NCBI RefSeq assembly: GCF_017939705.1
Contig: NZ_JAGKSQ010000004.1
Coordinates: forward strand, 1 to 64,000
Origin: Halalkalibacter suaedae
GTDB taxonomy: Bacteria > Bacillota > Bacilli > Bacillales > Bacillaceae_D
Length of the DNA stretch: 64,000 bases
Direction: 5' to 3'
Shown here: one piece after another, positions 1 to 9,877 of the stretch
Position numbering within the stretch: position 1 is the stretch's first letter
Layout: each line of letters begins with the position of its first letter
Notes under the pieces: generated by a model
The model's database searches: none
What the model saw: only the letters and a program-made list of their open reading frames with translations
Told to the model about the DNA's origin: nothing
Position numbers and translations under genes: made by a program

Positions 1-134
1 TGCAAATAAGCTTGAATGGAAGTGTTTTACACACTGCCAACGCAACGCGTCAAAGCTTTATCCATATTCTGTTTTAAATTACAGTATGTGTATATTAATC
101 TTGGAGGACTGTACTAAAAGTTTTTTTAAGAGGA

Positions 135-184
135 CAAAAAAAGACGAAGACCCCCGTCAGATCAACTTTCTCTGAGGGAGTCTA
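135..184 (-). terminator. Intrinsic terminator of the MscS gene
   Basis: On the minus strand an imperfect stem (AGACTCCCTCAGA pairing with TGACGGGGGTCT) is followed by a T-rich tail (positions 142 down to 136). It lies about 80 bases past the stop codon of the mechanosensitive channel gene. The rest of positions 1-261 shows no gene. Confidence 0.6.
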
Positions 185-261
185 CGTATATTTCATCCGC
201 TTCGTGATTGCTTTGTTCGGTATTTCAGTTAGACACTTTAAATATGTTCCAGCTTTTTGTT

Positions 262-1110
262 TTACGCTAGTTTAATTGCGGGATTATCTTTTGTGTACTG
301 TAAAATCTCACGCCAGATGAGATCTTCGGTTACTCGTGAGTTTGTCGGATCAGTTAGGTACCGCATCGTTAATTGGATTACACCATTTTTTACAGTTATA
401 TAGATCAATGGTGTGAGAGTAAGGTTTTCATAATGCAGTCGGTACATTCTTGATGCTTCGTGAACTTTTTCCTTTGCCTCTTCTGCTAATGGCTGTGCAT
501 GCTTATTAACGATAGCCTCAAGCTCTGCTTTTGCAGCTTCCCAATCACTATCAAGTGTAAGCATGACATTAATTTCATTCCAAATGTATTCAAAGCCTTT
601 GTTGGCGTTAGTGATCGAGTGTAGAAAGATATAGTTGTTTGGTATATGAACAATCTTCCCAGTACTTTGTTCGCCATCTGTTTTTGGAGACACTTCCATA
701 ACGACGAAGTGAAAGATTTTTTGATTGATTACATCTCCAGTCCGATCATTCACAGTGATCCGATCCCCAACCACAAATGGTTTTTGAATAACGATAATTA
801 GTAATGCAGCGATATTTGTAAAGATCTCTCTAAGAGCAATTGCTATTCCAGCAGAAATAAAGCCTACATAGATTGTCAAATCTAATCGTGACTCTGACCA
901 CATAATGATAAAGATAACGAATAAAATAACGAAGTGAACATAATACAATCTTTTTCGAGTTGTATAATAGACGCCGTTATCTTTAATTGATTTGAACAAG
1001 AGTTTGTTAATAATCCGAATTAGTTTAAAGTAGATCATTAGGATGATAAATGACGACAAAAGTTTATAGATCATAGGATTTTGATTGAAATATTGAATGA
1101 TATCTTGCAT
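262..1110 (-). CDS. MscS-family small-conductance mechanosensitive channel
   Basis: A 282-aa membrane protein with three predicted transmembrane helices near residues 16-36, 54-70 and 78-105. The third is the Gly/Ala-rich pore helix of the family (GFISAGIAIALREIF), followed by the conserved start of the soluble beta domain (PFVVGDRI) and a conserved PNN turn (VHIPNNYIF). MscS channels open under membrane tension and release solutes on hypo-osmotic shock. The ATG at 1110 was chosen because GAAAGGA lies 8 bases upstream; an in-frame start 26 codons further out has no ribosome binding site. Compact form without an N-terminal sensor domain. Family assignment is firm; in vivo gating is inferred from the family. 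Confidence 0.9.
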   Translation of the reverse strand: MQDIIQYFNQNPMIYKLLSSFIILMIYFKLIRIINKLLFKSIKDNGVYYTTRKRLYYVHFVILFVIFIIMWSESRLDLTIYVGFISAGIAIALREIFTNIAALLIIVIQKPFVVGDRITVNDRTGDVINQKIFHFVVMEVSPKTDGEQSTGKIVHIPNNYIFLHSITNANKGFEYIWNEINVMLTLDSDWEAAKAELEAIVNKHAQPLAEEAKEKVHEASRMYRLHYENLTLTPLIYITVKNGVIQLTMRYLTDPTNSRVTEDLIWREILQYTKDNPAIKLA

Positions 1111-1416
1111 AGTTAGGTCCTTTCTGCTAAGTAAAAGTATATAAACGTATATACATAGCATTTTAGCAGGTTGCCTTCTTGGTAACAATTAAATGTATGT
1201 TTTGATTAGGCGCATATTCAGAAGGATGTAAGTGGATAGGTAATTAAGTGTAAGAATTGCGGGAAGTTTTGTTAGTGGTGAATTGTTAGTCCTCAATTAA
1301 GGTTGAACGTAGGTTTGTCCCCTGACCCCCAGCGTATCAGCAGTAGGAGTCAGGAACCTATTTAGTAGTAATCGATTTTCAATTGTAAAAATCATAAGAA
1401 AATATAAAGAGTTTAA

Positions 1417-2148
1417 TTAGCTTTCCTTATGATGAAAAGGGCATTTTCCTTCGATTGGTTTACTATCGTCCCCAATGAAAAATTGCTTCCATTCATTATG
1501 TTCAGGGTCGCCGAAATGAGATATGTCGGGATGTTTTGGGAGGTTATCCCATTTCTCTACTCGTTCCCTAACTTTCTCGCGCGACATAATACCACCTTTT
1601 TCTGTTCCCTCAAGTCCCTCAAAAATTCTTCGTGGTTGAAAGCCAAGGACGAGACTGTTTCCGAGATCACGTGTTTTTCTTTGTTTATAGGCAGGAGCAT
1701 TTCCGAAAACAAAAATCGGTTCTCCTGCAAAATGAAAATCCCATAAGTAATGTTCAGGGTCCTTCGGTTTGTTTGAAGGCCACGGCTTCGAATCGTGTTC
1801 GTGAAGGTTTTGTAAGATATCCCAAAAACGTTGTCGATAATGCTCAAGATCGTCCTGCTCTTCTTCAGGTTCGACAAAGACAAAAAGACCATGACGAATA
1901 AGTGGTGGTTGATCAAATAGCTTGAGAAAATCTTCTAAAGCTAGTGGCAGATTTGACCAATCATCTTGGGTGATATAGGCATAACGCAATTCACCCTTGT
2001 TTTCTGCCTTCATTCCGAAATAACATGGAAATGTTTTATTGGTAACTGTTTCATGGAAAGTTGTGTACTCGCGTATGACCCATTCAGGTACAATTGTCGG
2101 ATCAGTCATTTCTTCTTTAGTTAGTAGCTTATTTGCTGTACGCTGCAT
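1417..2148 (-). CDS. YqcI/YcgG family protein
   Basis: A 243-aa soluble protein with the layout of the YqcI/YcgG family (Pfam PF08892): an N-terminal FPCYFG motif, a central WDFHFAGEPIFVFGNAP segment and a C-terminal CPFHH motif with possible metal-binding Cys and His. The biochemical function of this family is not known to me. The ATG at 2148 is preceded by AAAGGAGAA at good spacing; a longer in-frame form (to 2217) is less likely. It is a monocistronic gene; the 306 bases between it and the MscS gene (1111-1416) hold no recognisable feature. Confidence 0.8.
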   Translation of the reverse strand: MQRTANKLLTKEEMTDPTIVPEWVIREYTTFHETVTNKTFPCYFGMKAENKGELRYAYITQDDWSNLPLALEDFLKLFDQPPLIRHGLFVFVEPEEEQDDLEHYRQRFWDILQNLHEHDSKPWPSNKPKDPEHYLWDFHFAGEPIFVFGNAPAYKQRKTRDLGNSLVLGFQPRRIFEGLEGTEKGGIMSREKVRERVEKWDNLPKHPDISHFGDPEHNEWKQFFIGDDSKPIEGKCPFHHKES

Positions 2149-2340
2149 CGTATCGTTCTCCTTTGCCGTTATCTCTCTTCTTAAGTACCCACAGACCGAG
2201 CAAATGAAACCCATCATGAATAATCATTATATTCTCAGAGTTGAATGTTTAGTATAAAATAATCCCATGACAAGAGGCATGAATGAATATATTAATGGGA
2301 GGGGAGAGTCGCTAATCATAGCAAGTAAATTTATATACAA

Positions 2341-2375
2341 AAACCCCTTTGAGAAATTGTTTCTTAAAGGGGTTT
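2341..2375. terminator. Perfect 10-bp hairpin, possible terminator
   Basis: AAACCCCTTT and AAAGGGGTTT form a perfect stem with a 15-base loop. The T-run is better on the minus strand, yet no minus-strand gene lies directly upstream of it in that direction, so its role is unclear. It sits in the 469-base gap between the YqcI-like gene and the diguanylate cyclase. That gap also holds a start-stop signal (2509) and a second hairpin (2554-2588). Confidence 0.4.
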
Positions 2376-2508
2376 CTGTATTTACTGGCTGCTCATATTT
2401 CATCTTACCAATATTCCTCTTCTTAATTCCTTAAGAAAACAGCACTTAAAATTACTAATACACCATAGCTTATTTTCTCTAAATACAGGACTAATTAGAG
2501 GAGGAATA

Positions 2509-2514
2509 ATGTAA
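2509..2514 (+). other. Start-stop codon pair behind a strong ribosome binding site
   Basis: GAGGAGG lies a few bases before ATG TAA, so a ribosome would initiate and terminate at once. It could be a minimal upstream ORF in the leader of the diguanylate cyclase at 2618, or a decayed gene start. A short hairpin (ATTGCCCT 2554-2561 with AGGGCAAT 2581-2588) follows before that gene. Confidence 0.3.
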
Positions 2515-2617
2515 AAACCATTGATTAGTAAAAAGCTTGATCTACTTACAGGAATTGCCCTTTGCTTTATTTTAAAATATAGGGCAATATGAAAATAAAC
2601 GCTAAGGGTTGATCACC

Positions 2618-3451
2618 ATGAGATATAATTGGCTACTATGGTTACTAGCTATATTGGCACTAATTATACCGATTTTTCTTAGAAGAGAGTTCCCTCCAGA
2701 GGCATGGAATCTTCTGCAAGTGTCTACTTTAATCATGATTTTTCTATATCCTAGCTGGGGCGTTTTTATCGCTATGATGAGTATCACTGGCTTAATTATA
2801 TACACGGCGGAATTGCTGTTTCTTCATAACCCGGTTCCAGCAGCTCCTATTGCACTAGCAAACATTCTTTCAAATGGTTTCCTTCTGTGCTTTGTGGTGT
2901 ATTACAGAATTCAAAATGATAAATCAATTAAAAAGTTACAAAACTTATCATATCGGGATCCAATGACAAATCTTTATAATCGTCGTTATTTAGATAATTA
3001 TATGGTTATAGAACTTCAGCAATCTAATAAAAAGTTTGAGGAATCTAGTGTAATTATCTGTGATATTGACAAGTTTAAAAAAATCAATGATACATATGGT
3101 CATTTGTACGGTGACCACGTGATAAAGACGGTCGCACTTCAGCTTGAAAAATTCATTCATCAAGATGATGTATTAATTCGTCTTGGTGGAGAGGAATTCC
3201 TAATTTTTCTTCCTAAGTCTAATAAGAATGAAGCATATGAGATGGCTGAGGCGATTCGTCGTCAGATTAATCAGAGTGACATCTACTATATGGACCAAAC
3301 GATTGCGATTACGATGAGCTTTGGAATTTCAGGGTTCAACTGCACGGGAACGATTGAAGAGGTTATTGACAACGCAGATAAGGCACTATACAAGGCAAAG
3401 AAAGAGGGACGAAATAGATCGTATATGTATGATAGCACCATCTCCAGTTGA
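2618..3451 (+). CDS. Membrane-anchored diguanylate cyclase (GGDEF)
   Basis: A 277-aa protein that should make c-di-GMP from two GTP. About four transmembrane helices fill residues 1-100, then a GGDEF domain runs from about 110 to 272. Visible motifs are RDPMTNLYNRRYLD at the domain start, DIDKFKKINDTYGH (substrate and metal binding) and an intact RLGGEEF active-site loop near residue 190. The allosteric inhibition site, normally RxxD five residues before the GGEEF loop, reads HQDD here, so product inhibition is probably lost. ATG 2618 is chosen because AAGGG sits 9 bases upstream; the in-frame TTG at 2609 abuts that site. It lies directly upstream of the broken GAF-GGDEF-EAL gene at 3695, but a 243-base gap suggests separate transcription. 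Confidence 0.9.
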   Translation: MRYNWLLWLLAILALIIPIFLRREFPPEAWNLLQVSTLIMIFLYPSWGVFIAMMSITGLIIYTAELLFLHNPVPAAPIALANILSNGFLLCFVVYYRIQNDKSIKKLQNLSYRDPMTNLYNRRYLDNYMVIELQQSNKKFEESSVIICDIDKFKKINDTYGHLYGDHVIKTVALQLEKFIHQDDVLIRLGGEEFLIFLPKSNKNEAYEMAEAIRRQINQSDIYYMDQTIAITMSFGISGFNCTGTIEEVIDNADKALYKAKKEGRNRSYMYDSTISS

Positions 3452-3694
3452 GGAATGGGCTTCCCTTATTTAAGTAGGAATGGTGATAAATTAGCGTGTT
3501 GCAGTCTATACTTGTTAAATTTAGCATGATAGAATTACTTTGTCTGGCTATTTGTTTACATAAGTTTCTAAAATTCTTTTGTTAAGTAGTCGATCTATGA
3601 CTAAGATGATTTCACTTCTTCGATTTCAATAGCACTCGCTGAAGGACTTTAAAAAGCATACACCCATAGACATAGATTCGGAGGATAAAGAAAA

Positions 3695-6466
3695 ATGAAT
3701 TTAGTTGCTTCTCATTCATATAAAAGACTAGAGAAATCGGCTCAACATATATTTAAATTATTAAGCAAAAACATGCATGTGAACACGTTTTGTATAACTC
3801 AGGTAGCTGACGGAGTACAAAGTAATGTTATTTACGTGTTCAACAGAAATCAAGTGCTATTTGAATCTGGCATCTCTCTTCCACTAGGAGATGCTTATTG
3901 ACGTTTACTTATGGAAAGTGGTCGGGAACCACTTAAGATAGAAGACACTGCACAACATCCTATCGCAAGTAATCTTCCTCCAACAGAAGAGTTTGGAATT
4001 AAGTGTTTTTTAGGGGCTCCGATTATTTTAGGGGATGGTACACTATTTGGAAATATCTGTGCAGTAGGAACCGAAGAGTATACTTTTTCAGAAGATAATA
4101 TTGAAATTATTAAAAGCATGGCTGATTTTTTTGCATATGTGATCGAGCTTGAGAATTCAGTATTTCAAGATTCATTGACAGGATTAAATAACCGCCGCTT
4201 TGTTGATCAGTTTTTATCAACGATCACTTTTCAAAGAGGTGCAGTTCTCTTTTTAGATTTGGATAACTTTAAAAGTATAAATGACAGCTACGGTCACGAT
4301 ATTGGGGATGGGGTACTAATAGAAGTGAGTCAACGATTAAAAAAGATCGTGCGGAAAAATGATCATCTAGTCCGACTTGCTGGCGATGAATTCTTAGTTA
4401 TTCTACCTGATTTAGATCAAGAAGAATCGAGTCAGGTTGCAGAAAGAATGTTAGATGCTCTTTCAGAGACTGTGACACTAAAAGGTTATTCGTTCTCAGT
4501 GACTGCAAGTATAGGTAGTAGCTTCTTTCCTGAAGATGGAAAAACGCTAGAAGTATTGATGAAAAAGGCTGATATTTCGATGTATGCAGCCAAAAGGCAA
4601 GGGGACAACGTATATAAGACCTACTCAGAAGATAGGGATATTGAAAGTACTTCCTACTCAAAAGCTACTGAGGATTCCTCTATGGGTAGATCAGCATCGT
4701 TAATTAATGGTCAGAAGAAAATCCTGGAAATGGTATTAAATGAGTTTCCTCTCCAGGATATTTTACATTATTTAGTTAGCTGGATAGAAAAGCAAACTGA
4801 TTCACATATTTGCTCTATTTCCCTATTTGATGAGATGTTACAATCGCTCATTTTGACTGCTGCCCCTAACTTACCAATTGAGTTTAGGGATGAAATAAAA
4901 GTACTTCCTATTGGTACGAATATCGGTTCATGCGGAGCGGCTGCAGCTGAAAAGCGTCTCGTTATTACTGAGAATATTTCTTTAGACCCAAAATGGACAG
5001 ACTATAAGGAATCCGCATTACAATCAGGACTGCATTCTTGTTGGTCGATGCCAATACTCTCCTCAAAGAATAAATTAATAGGAACCTTTGCTATTTATGG
5101 TCTAAGTCCCAAAACACCGAATGAAGCAGATATTTATTTTCTTCAGAGTGTTAGTTATCTCATTTGTTTAGCAATTGAGCGAAAAGAGGCTGTAGAATCA
5201 TTAGATCAACTATCTAATTGTGATTTGCTTACTGGTGTTGGTAACCGAACGTTTTTTTATCAACAGCTTAATCAGAGCCTTAAGACCTTGAACGATTCAA
5301 CTAAATTGGCTTTACTCTTTGTTGATATAGATCGATTTAAAAAAATGAATAGTTCAATGGGTCTTTACTTCGGTGATCAAGTTTTAAAGGTGACAGTTGA
5401 GCGAATGAATCATGTGATTGATCAGACTCGTCATAAATTATTTCGGATTGATGGGGATGAATTTGTCATTATTTTGGATTTGAATCCGGGAGAAAATCCA
5501 TCTGAAATAGCAAAAGATATCTTAAACGTCTTTAAGGAGCCTTTCCATTATCAAAATGAAGAGTTTACGATTCCGATAAGGGTCGGTGTGAGTATTCACC
5601 AAGAAGGTGAAGAAATAGAACAGCTAATAAACAAGGGATTAAAAGCACTCGTTTATGCAAAGAAATCCGACAATCTTTATATTGCAGGAAAGGTAGCTTC
5701 AGATACCTCACAGGATCATAACCGTTTTATACTCGAAAATGATTTGAGAAAAGTGATCGAACGTAATGAACTGTCTTTGGTCTATCAACCACAGTATGAT
5801 ATGAATCGTAATGAAATGATAGGGATGGAAGCTTTAATTCGTTGGAAACATGCAGAAAAGGGCTTTATATCTCCAGTCGACTTTATTCCGCTTGCTGAAG
5901 AGAATGGCTCCATTATCGCAATTGGAAATTGGGTATTACTAACAGTCTGTAATCAAATAAATGAATGGAAGGCTAAAGGCTTTCTCGTACCTACAGTTGC
6001 AGTCAACATCTCTCCAGTGCAGCTTCAAAATGAGAATTTCGTCCAATCTTTATTAGATATATTTACCTTAACTGGCTGTGAACCAACATCAATCTCTCTT
6101 GAGATCACAGAAAGCATGACATTAGACATTGAAAAGACAATGAGTCTCTTTAAGCAATTAAATGACATAAACATCAATATAAGTGTCGATGATTTTGGTA
6201 CGGGCTATAGCTCATTGTATTATCTGGATCAATTGCCGATTGACCAAGTTAAAATTGATAAATCCTTTATTCAAAATAAGAGTAAGCAAGCGATTGTAAA
6301 AAGCATTGTTGAAATGGCTAATAATCTGCAAATAGAGGTCATTGCTGAAGGGGTAGAAACAAGTGAACAGGTACAATTTCTTCAGGAAATAAACTGCACC
6401 TATGCACAGGGTTACTACTTTAGCAAACCTATCTCCGATGTAGAAAAGTTATTACGATTGAAATAA
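3695..6466 (+). pseudogene. GAF-GGDEF-GAF-GGDEF-EAL protein interrupted by an in-frame TGA
   Basis: Read through, this is a 923-codon c-di-GMP enzyme. Codon 69 (3899-3901) is TGA; coding continues in the same frame (CGT TTA CTT ATG) and completes the first GAF domain. In related GAF domains the position after the Tyr is normally Cys, so TGT or TGC to TGA is the simplest history. Domains: GAF (about 1-150), GGDEF with LAGDEF near residue 229 and an RKND inhibition site, GAF (about 345-500), a degenerate GGDEF with DGDEF near 586, and an EAL domain (about 680-920) with MEALIRW, NISP, ITES, DDFGTGYSS, KIDKSFI and EGVE, so phosphodiesterase residues are complete. The first start (3695) has GGAGG upstream; ATG 3911 after the stop has no ribosome binding site. 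All downstream domains are undamaged, so the lesion is recent, a sequencing error, or read through. Confidence 0.75.
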
Positions 6467-6469
6467 ATG

Positions 6470-6500
6470 AAAGCCCACCTGTAAAGAAGGTGGGCTTTTG
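6470..6500. terminator. Terminator between convergent genes
   Basis: AAGCCCACCT and AGGTGGGCTT form a perfect 10-bp stem with a 7-base loop and a T-tail on the plus strand. It lies immediately after the EAL-domain gene and may also stop transcription of the sialate O-acetylesterase gene from the other side. Confidence 0.8.
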
Positions 6501-6552
6501 TCTATTAGCCTAGTTGAAATCTCACAGCAATGAGACTCAATTAAACTAGCGA

Positions 6553-8415
6553 TTACTGACCAGTTTCTGTTGAGAATGGTGATGCTGGTAGCCCTTCTTT
6601 ATTATAAAGATTTGCTTCTACGGGATTATCCTCCCATGCATACCGAACATGGCAAGGTTCGTTTATTTGCTCGTGGTAAACAACGACCGTAGGGCCATGA
6701 ATACTTGCTGTTGCGGGGACAAATCGACCATCCTTCCCACTTATCATAAAGCATTGTAATGCTCCATTTCGGGCGGTCAGTCCGCCTCCCACATGATCAA
6801 AATGCAAGTGAATCGAACTTCCGATTCGCTCCATTTTTTGATACAATGGGCCACTATATATAATGTCATCATTATAAGCAAGCTTCCTAGCAGATAAGGC
6901 TAGACGTTGTCCCAGTGTTTTCTTATTTTGTGGGTGTAAGTCATTAGACTCACCGATGTCAATCGTCACAGCCATTGCTGTATTGGGAAGAGTAAGCGAC
7001 TTCCGCTGTTCTTCACGTAAGACGGCCCAGTTATTATTTTCGGTGTCTTTTGCCCCGGTATCGAAATTCGCAAGTTGAGTATAGATAAAGGGAAACTCAC
7101 TGTTATCCCAATTAGCACGCCAGTCCTTAACGACGTTTCTGAACAGAGTCCTATACCCTTCAGGAGTGTGGGTGTTTGATTCCCCTTGATACCAAAGGAC
7201 ACCTTTTACTTGATAGTGATTTAGTGGTGCAATCATTCCATTATATAAACCAGCCGGTTCGTATTGAAAAAAAGTAGCTGGTTCAAGTTGCTTCATCATT
7301 GCTCCGATTCGGTAGTGCCAGGTTCCTGATAAGTCTAGTTCCTGATCATTTGCAAATAGCTTATATGGCATTTCTTTAATGAAGCTACCAGTATTCTGGG
7401 TTGTCATGACTCTGACTGCAATTGAATTTCTCCCAGGTTTCAGTAATCCACTTGGAATTGAATACCTTCTTGGCGGATACATATAGCCTGTGCTGCCAAT
7501 AAGGATTCCATTAATATACGTTTCGTCAGCGTCAATAATTGTCCCCATTGCTAACTTGGCCTCGCAATCAGTCATTAAAGCAGGTAGCTCAAATTCTTTT
7601 CGAAACCAGACTGACCCGCGTATTGCTTCAAGCTCGCTTCCATGCCATGAGTTTGGTAGTTGAAATTCACTCCAAGCTGATGAATGAGCCAATTCCTTGT
7701 TAAACCAAGCTTCTTTTAGTCCAAGATCCTTTTCATTGAGAACATTAAACCAATTTGTCTGTCGTTCTTCGTCAGCTGATTTCGTTGTGGCAATATAAGA
7801 ATCATCCTTACACTGAATTAGACGGTTTTCGTACCCACCTAGTTCTAGTAAGGTTTTCTCACTGATCCAAGCTTCTGCAGGTGTTCCACCTACAGCTGTG
7901 TGAATTAATCCGATGGGAACGCCATATAATTCATAAAGTTCTTTAGCAAAAAAATAACCAACTGCACTAAATTCTAAGACAGATTCTTGATTAGCAGCAA
8001 CCCACTCACCTCTTGTTAAGATATGCTGTGGTTCATGAAAATCATAGTTCTGTGGAACATGAAACTTCCTAATAAAAGGTGAATTAACCGCTTTCATTTC
8101 TTCAGAAAATAAATCAAGCGTTCGGCTAATTGGCAGCTCCATATTTGATTGCCCACCAAGCACCCATACATCGCCAATTAATATATCTTGTAATAATATC
8201 TCTTCGTCTGCGCTGATTCTCATTTGGTGGGGACCACCTGCTTCTAAATTTTCCAACGTAATCTTCCATACTCCGTTACTATCTGAGATCGTTCGATAGG
8301 ATTTTCCGAGAAAAGACATTTCCACCTGTTGAAATGGAGTCGTGTTACCTGATAGTGTTACTTTTTTATTACGCTGGAGGACCATACCGTCACTTATTAT
8401 GCTTGATAGAATCAT
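6553..8415 (-). CDS. Sialate O-acetylesterase-like SGNH hydrolase
   Basis: A 620-aa protein of the sialate O-acetylesterase family, which removes acetyl groups from sialic acids or plant-polysaccharide sugars. The SGNH block I is the GGQSNMELP motif near residue 93, a second block is GVLWYQGESN and the late DLHPQNK segment carries the likely catalytic Asp/His. A beta-sandwich insert (WFRKEFELP... ADETYING) resembles the sugar-binding jelly roll found in family members with an inserted domain. No signal peptide is seen when ATG 8415 is used (AGAGGTG at 7 bases), so it is probably cytoplasmic. It stands alone, without neighbouring sugar transporter or glycoside hydrolase genes. Divergent from the methyltransferase at 8580. 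The substrate is inferred from the family only. Confidence 0.85.
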   Translation of the reverse strand: MILSSIISDGMVLQRNKKVTLSGNTTPFQQVEMSFLGKSYRTISDSNGVWKITLENLEAGGPHQMRISADEEILLQDILIGDVWVLGGQSNMELPISRTLDLFSEEMKAVNSPFIRKFHVPQNYDFHEPQHILTRGEWVAANQESVLEFSAVGYFFAKELYELYGVPIGLIHTAVGGTPAEAWISEKTLLELGGYENRLIQCKDDSYIATTKSADEERQTNWFNVLNEKDLGLKEAWFNKELAHSSAWSEFQLPNSWHGSELEAIRGSVWFRKEFELPALMTDCEAKLAMGTIIDADETYINGILIGSTGYMYPPRRYSIPSGLLKPGRNSIAVRVMTTQNTGSFIKEMPYKLFANDQELDLSGTWHYRIGAMMKQLEPATFFQYEPAGLYNGMIAPLNHYQVKGVLWYQGESNTHTPEGYRTLFRNVVKDWRANWDNSEFPFIYTQLANFDTGAKDTENNNWAVLREEQRKSLTLPNTAMAVTIDIGESNDLHPQNKKTLGQRLALSARKLAYNDDIIYSGPLYQKMERIGSSIHLHFDHVGGGLTARNGALQCFMISGKDGRFVPATASIHGPTVVVYHEQINEPCHVRYAWEDNPVEANLYNKEGLPASPFSTETGQ

Positions 8416-8579
8416 AGTTTCACCTCTTATAAGAAGAATTATCATCTTTAAAATGATCATACCTATTAAAGGGTTCAAAAGCAAAATCTTTCTTTGGATT
8501 AGTTCGGCACATCTAGCCTGTATGGATATTTATGGTAAACTGTAGTGGGTTTGATTAGTTAAGAGAAGAGGGATGAAAG

Positions 8580-9356
8580 ATGGCAATTGATTTTCATAGT
8601 CAAGAAAACCGTAATACGTATACAACTAGAAGTGCGGACCATTCATGGACGGACATCATTAAAGGACTTGTACCTATCGAGAATCTATCTAAAGCTCTGG
8701 ATATTGGCTGTGGTGGAGGAATTTATGCCAAGGCTCTATCAGACATGGGAGTGGACACAGTCACTGGTATTGATTTTTCCGAGGCAATCCTTGAAGGTGC
8801 AAGGCAGAACTGTAAAGAATACAAGAATATTTCATTCCAACTTGGTCATGCTTTTGAAACTAATTTAGATAGTGATAAATATGATTTACTGCTTGAAAGA
8901 GCATTGATTCACCATATTAAGGATTTGTCCTCATGTTTCCGAGAGGCATTTAGAGTGTTAGAACAAGGCGGAACGTATATTGTTCAAGATCGAACTCCAG
9001 AGGATTGTTTATTAGAGGGAGATGAAAATCATGTAAGGGGATATTTCTTTGAATTGTTCCCAAGGTTAATTGAAAAAGAAACTGAACGGCGTCATAAGAG
9101 CACTGTTGTTATCGAATTACTGAAGAAAGCTGGATTTAATAACATTCAAGAAGTTAGGTTATGGGAAACACGACAAGTTTGGAAACATAAAGAGCAGTTA
9201 CTAACAGATCTAAGTGGACGAACAGGAAGAAGCATTTTATATGAATTAGATGATAATGAGATGAGGTTACTTATTACTCATATTGATCAGTCACTAACCA
9301 AGGATACGAATATAGTTGAAAAGGATCGATGGACTATATGGAAGGCGACCAAATAG
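8580..9356 (+). CDS. Class I SAM-dependent methyltransferase
   Basis: A 258-aa Rossmann-fold methyltransferase. Motif I (ALDIGCGGGIYAKAL, near residues 38-52) binds S-adenosylmethionine, motif II ends in TGIDFSE, and LLLERALIHHIKD and VLEQGGTYIVQDR match motifs IV and V of the type-11/25 methyltransferase families. The substrate cannot be told from the sequence. ATG 8580 is preceded by AGAGGG at 7 bases. The gene is monocistronic: a divergent gene lies upstream and a terminator follows. Confidence 0.85.
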   Translation: MAIDFHSQENRNTYTTRSADHSWTDIIKGLVPIENLSKALDIGCGGGIYAKALSDMGVDTVTGIDFSEAILEGARQNCKEYKNISFQLGHAFETNLDSDKYDLLLERALIHHIKDLSSCFREAFRVLEQGGTYIVQDRTPEDCLLEGDENHVRGYFFELFPRLIEKETERRHKSTVVIELLKKAGFNNIQEVRLWETRQVWKHKEQLLTDLSGRTGRSILYELDDNEMRLLITHIDQSLTKDTNIVEKDRWTIWKATK

Positions 9357-9362
9357 TCTAAA

Positions 9363-9390
9363 GGTCTGCTGACAAACAGTAGACTTTTTT
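9363..9390 (+). terminator. Terminator of the methyltransferase gene
   Basis: GTCTGCTG pairs with CAGTAGAC (one G-T pair) around a short loop, followed by six T, seven bases after the stop codon. Confidence 0.7.
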
Positions 9391-9452
9391 AATCATAGTA
9401 AAAGAAAACACCACGAAATTATTAATGTTCATAAAAAAGAAGATCTGTGCTA

Positions 9453-9480
9453 TTGACTTTTTGGATAAATACGGTATAAT
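9453..9480 (+). promoter_or_regulatory. SigA-type promoter of the sbtA leader
   Basis: TTGACT and TATAAT with 16 bases between them form a near-consensus vegetative promoter. The start of transcription would be near 9487, giving an untranslated leader of about 420 bases before sbtA. Confidence 0.7.
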
Positions 9481-9609
9481 ATTTATAAATTAATAACCGA
9501 GAGATGCTTATTCAAACTCGAATCGATTAGGTCGCTTTAGCCAATTTTTAATAATAAATTATTGATTGTTGGAAAAAGAATCCTATTTGAAGTTCAGAGA
9601 AGAATAAAA

Positions 9610-9671
9610 TAAATCGGTATATTTCTTGACTAAGTGACTAGTCTAGGGGTATACCGATTTTTTGTTTTTTG
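9610..9671 (+). terminator. First terminator in the sbtA leader
   Basis: AAATCGGTATA pairs with TATACCGATTT; the inner part (CTTGACT with AGTC) can extend the helix. A run of T broken by a single G follows. It would end a transcript of about 180 nt from the promoter at 9453. Confidence 0.75.
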
Positions 9672-9815
9672 GGAGAGGATGCTTATTGAAAAGAGTAAGA
9701 AGGATGTTTTCTGAATTAGTGTGTATAAAAGGGTATGATTTGTGCTAGCTTACTAGCTAAATAACCTGTTAAATGAAAGGGAGATCTTTAAAAGACTCTA
9801 GGGTCAGTTAAAGGT

Positions 9816-9877
9816 AAACCGACAAATTTGTTTCAAATGACGAAATCATTTGAAGCTTGAATTTGTCGGTTTTTTTA
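9816..9877 (+). terminator. Second terminator in the sbtA leader
   Basis: A very stable two-part hairpin: AAACCGACAAATT with AATTTGTCGGTTT (13 bp), then TTCAAATGA with TCATTTGAA (9 bp) around a CGAAA loop, followed by T6. It ends 30 bases before the sbtA start codon, the position expected of an attenuator. Confidence 0.85.

Noticed and set aside
3911-6466. Independent gene starting at ATG 3911
   Set aside because: No ribosome binding site, and the start lies in the middle of a GAF domain whose first half precedes the TGA in the same frame.
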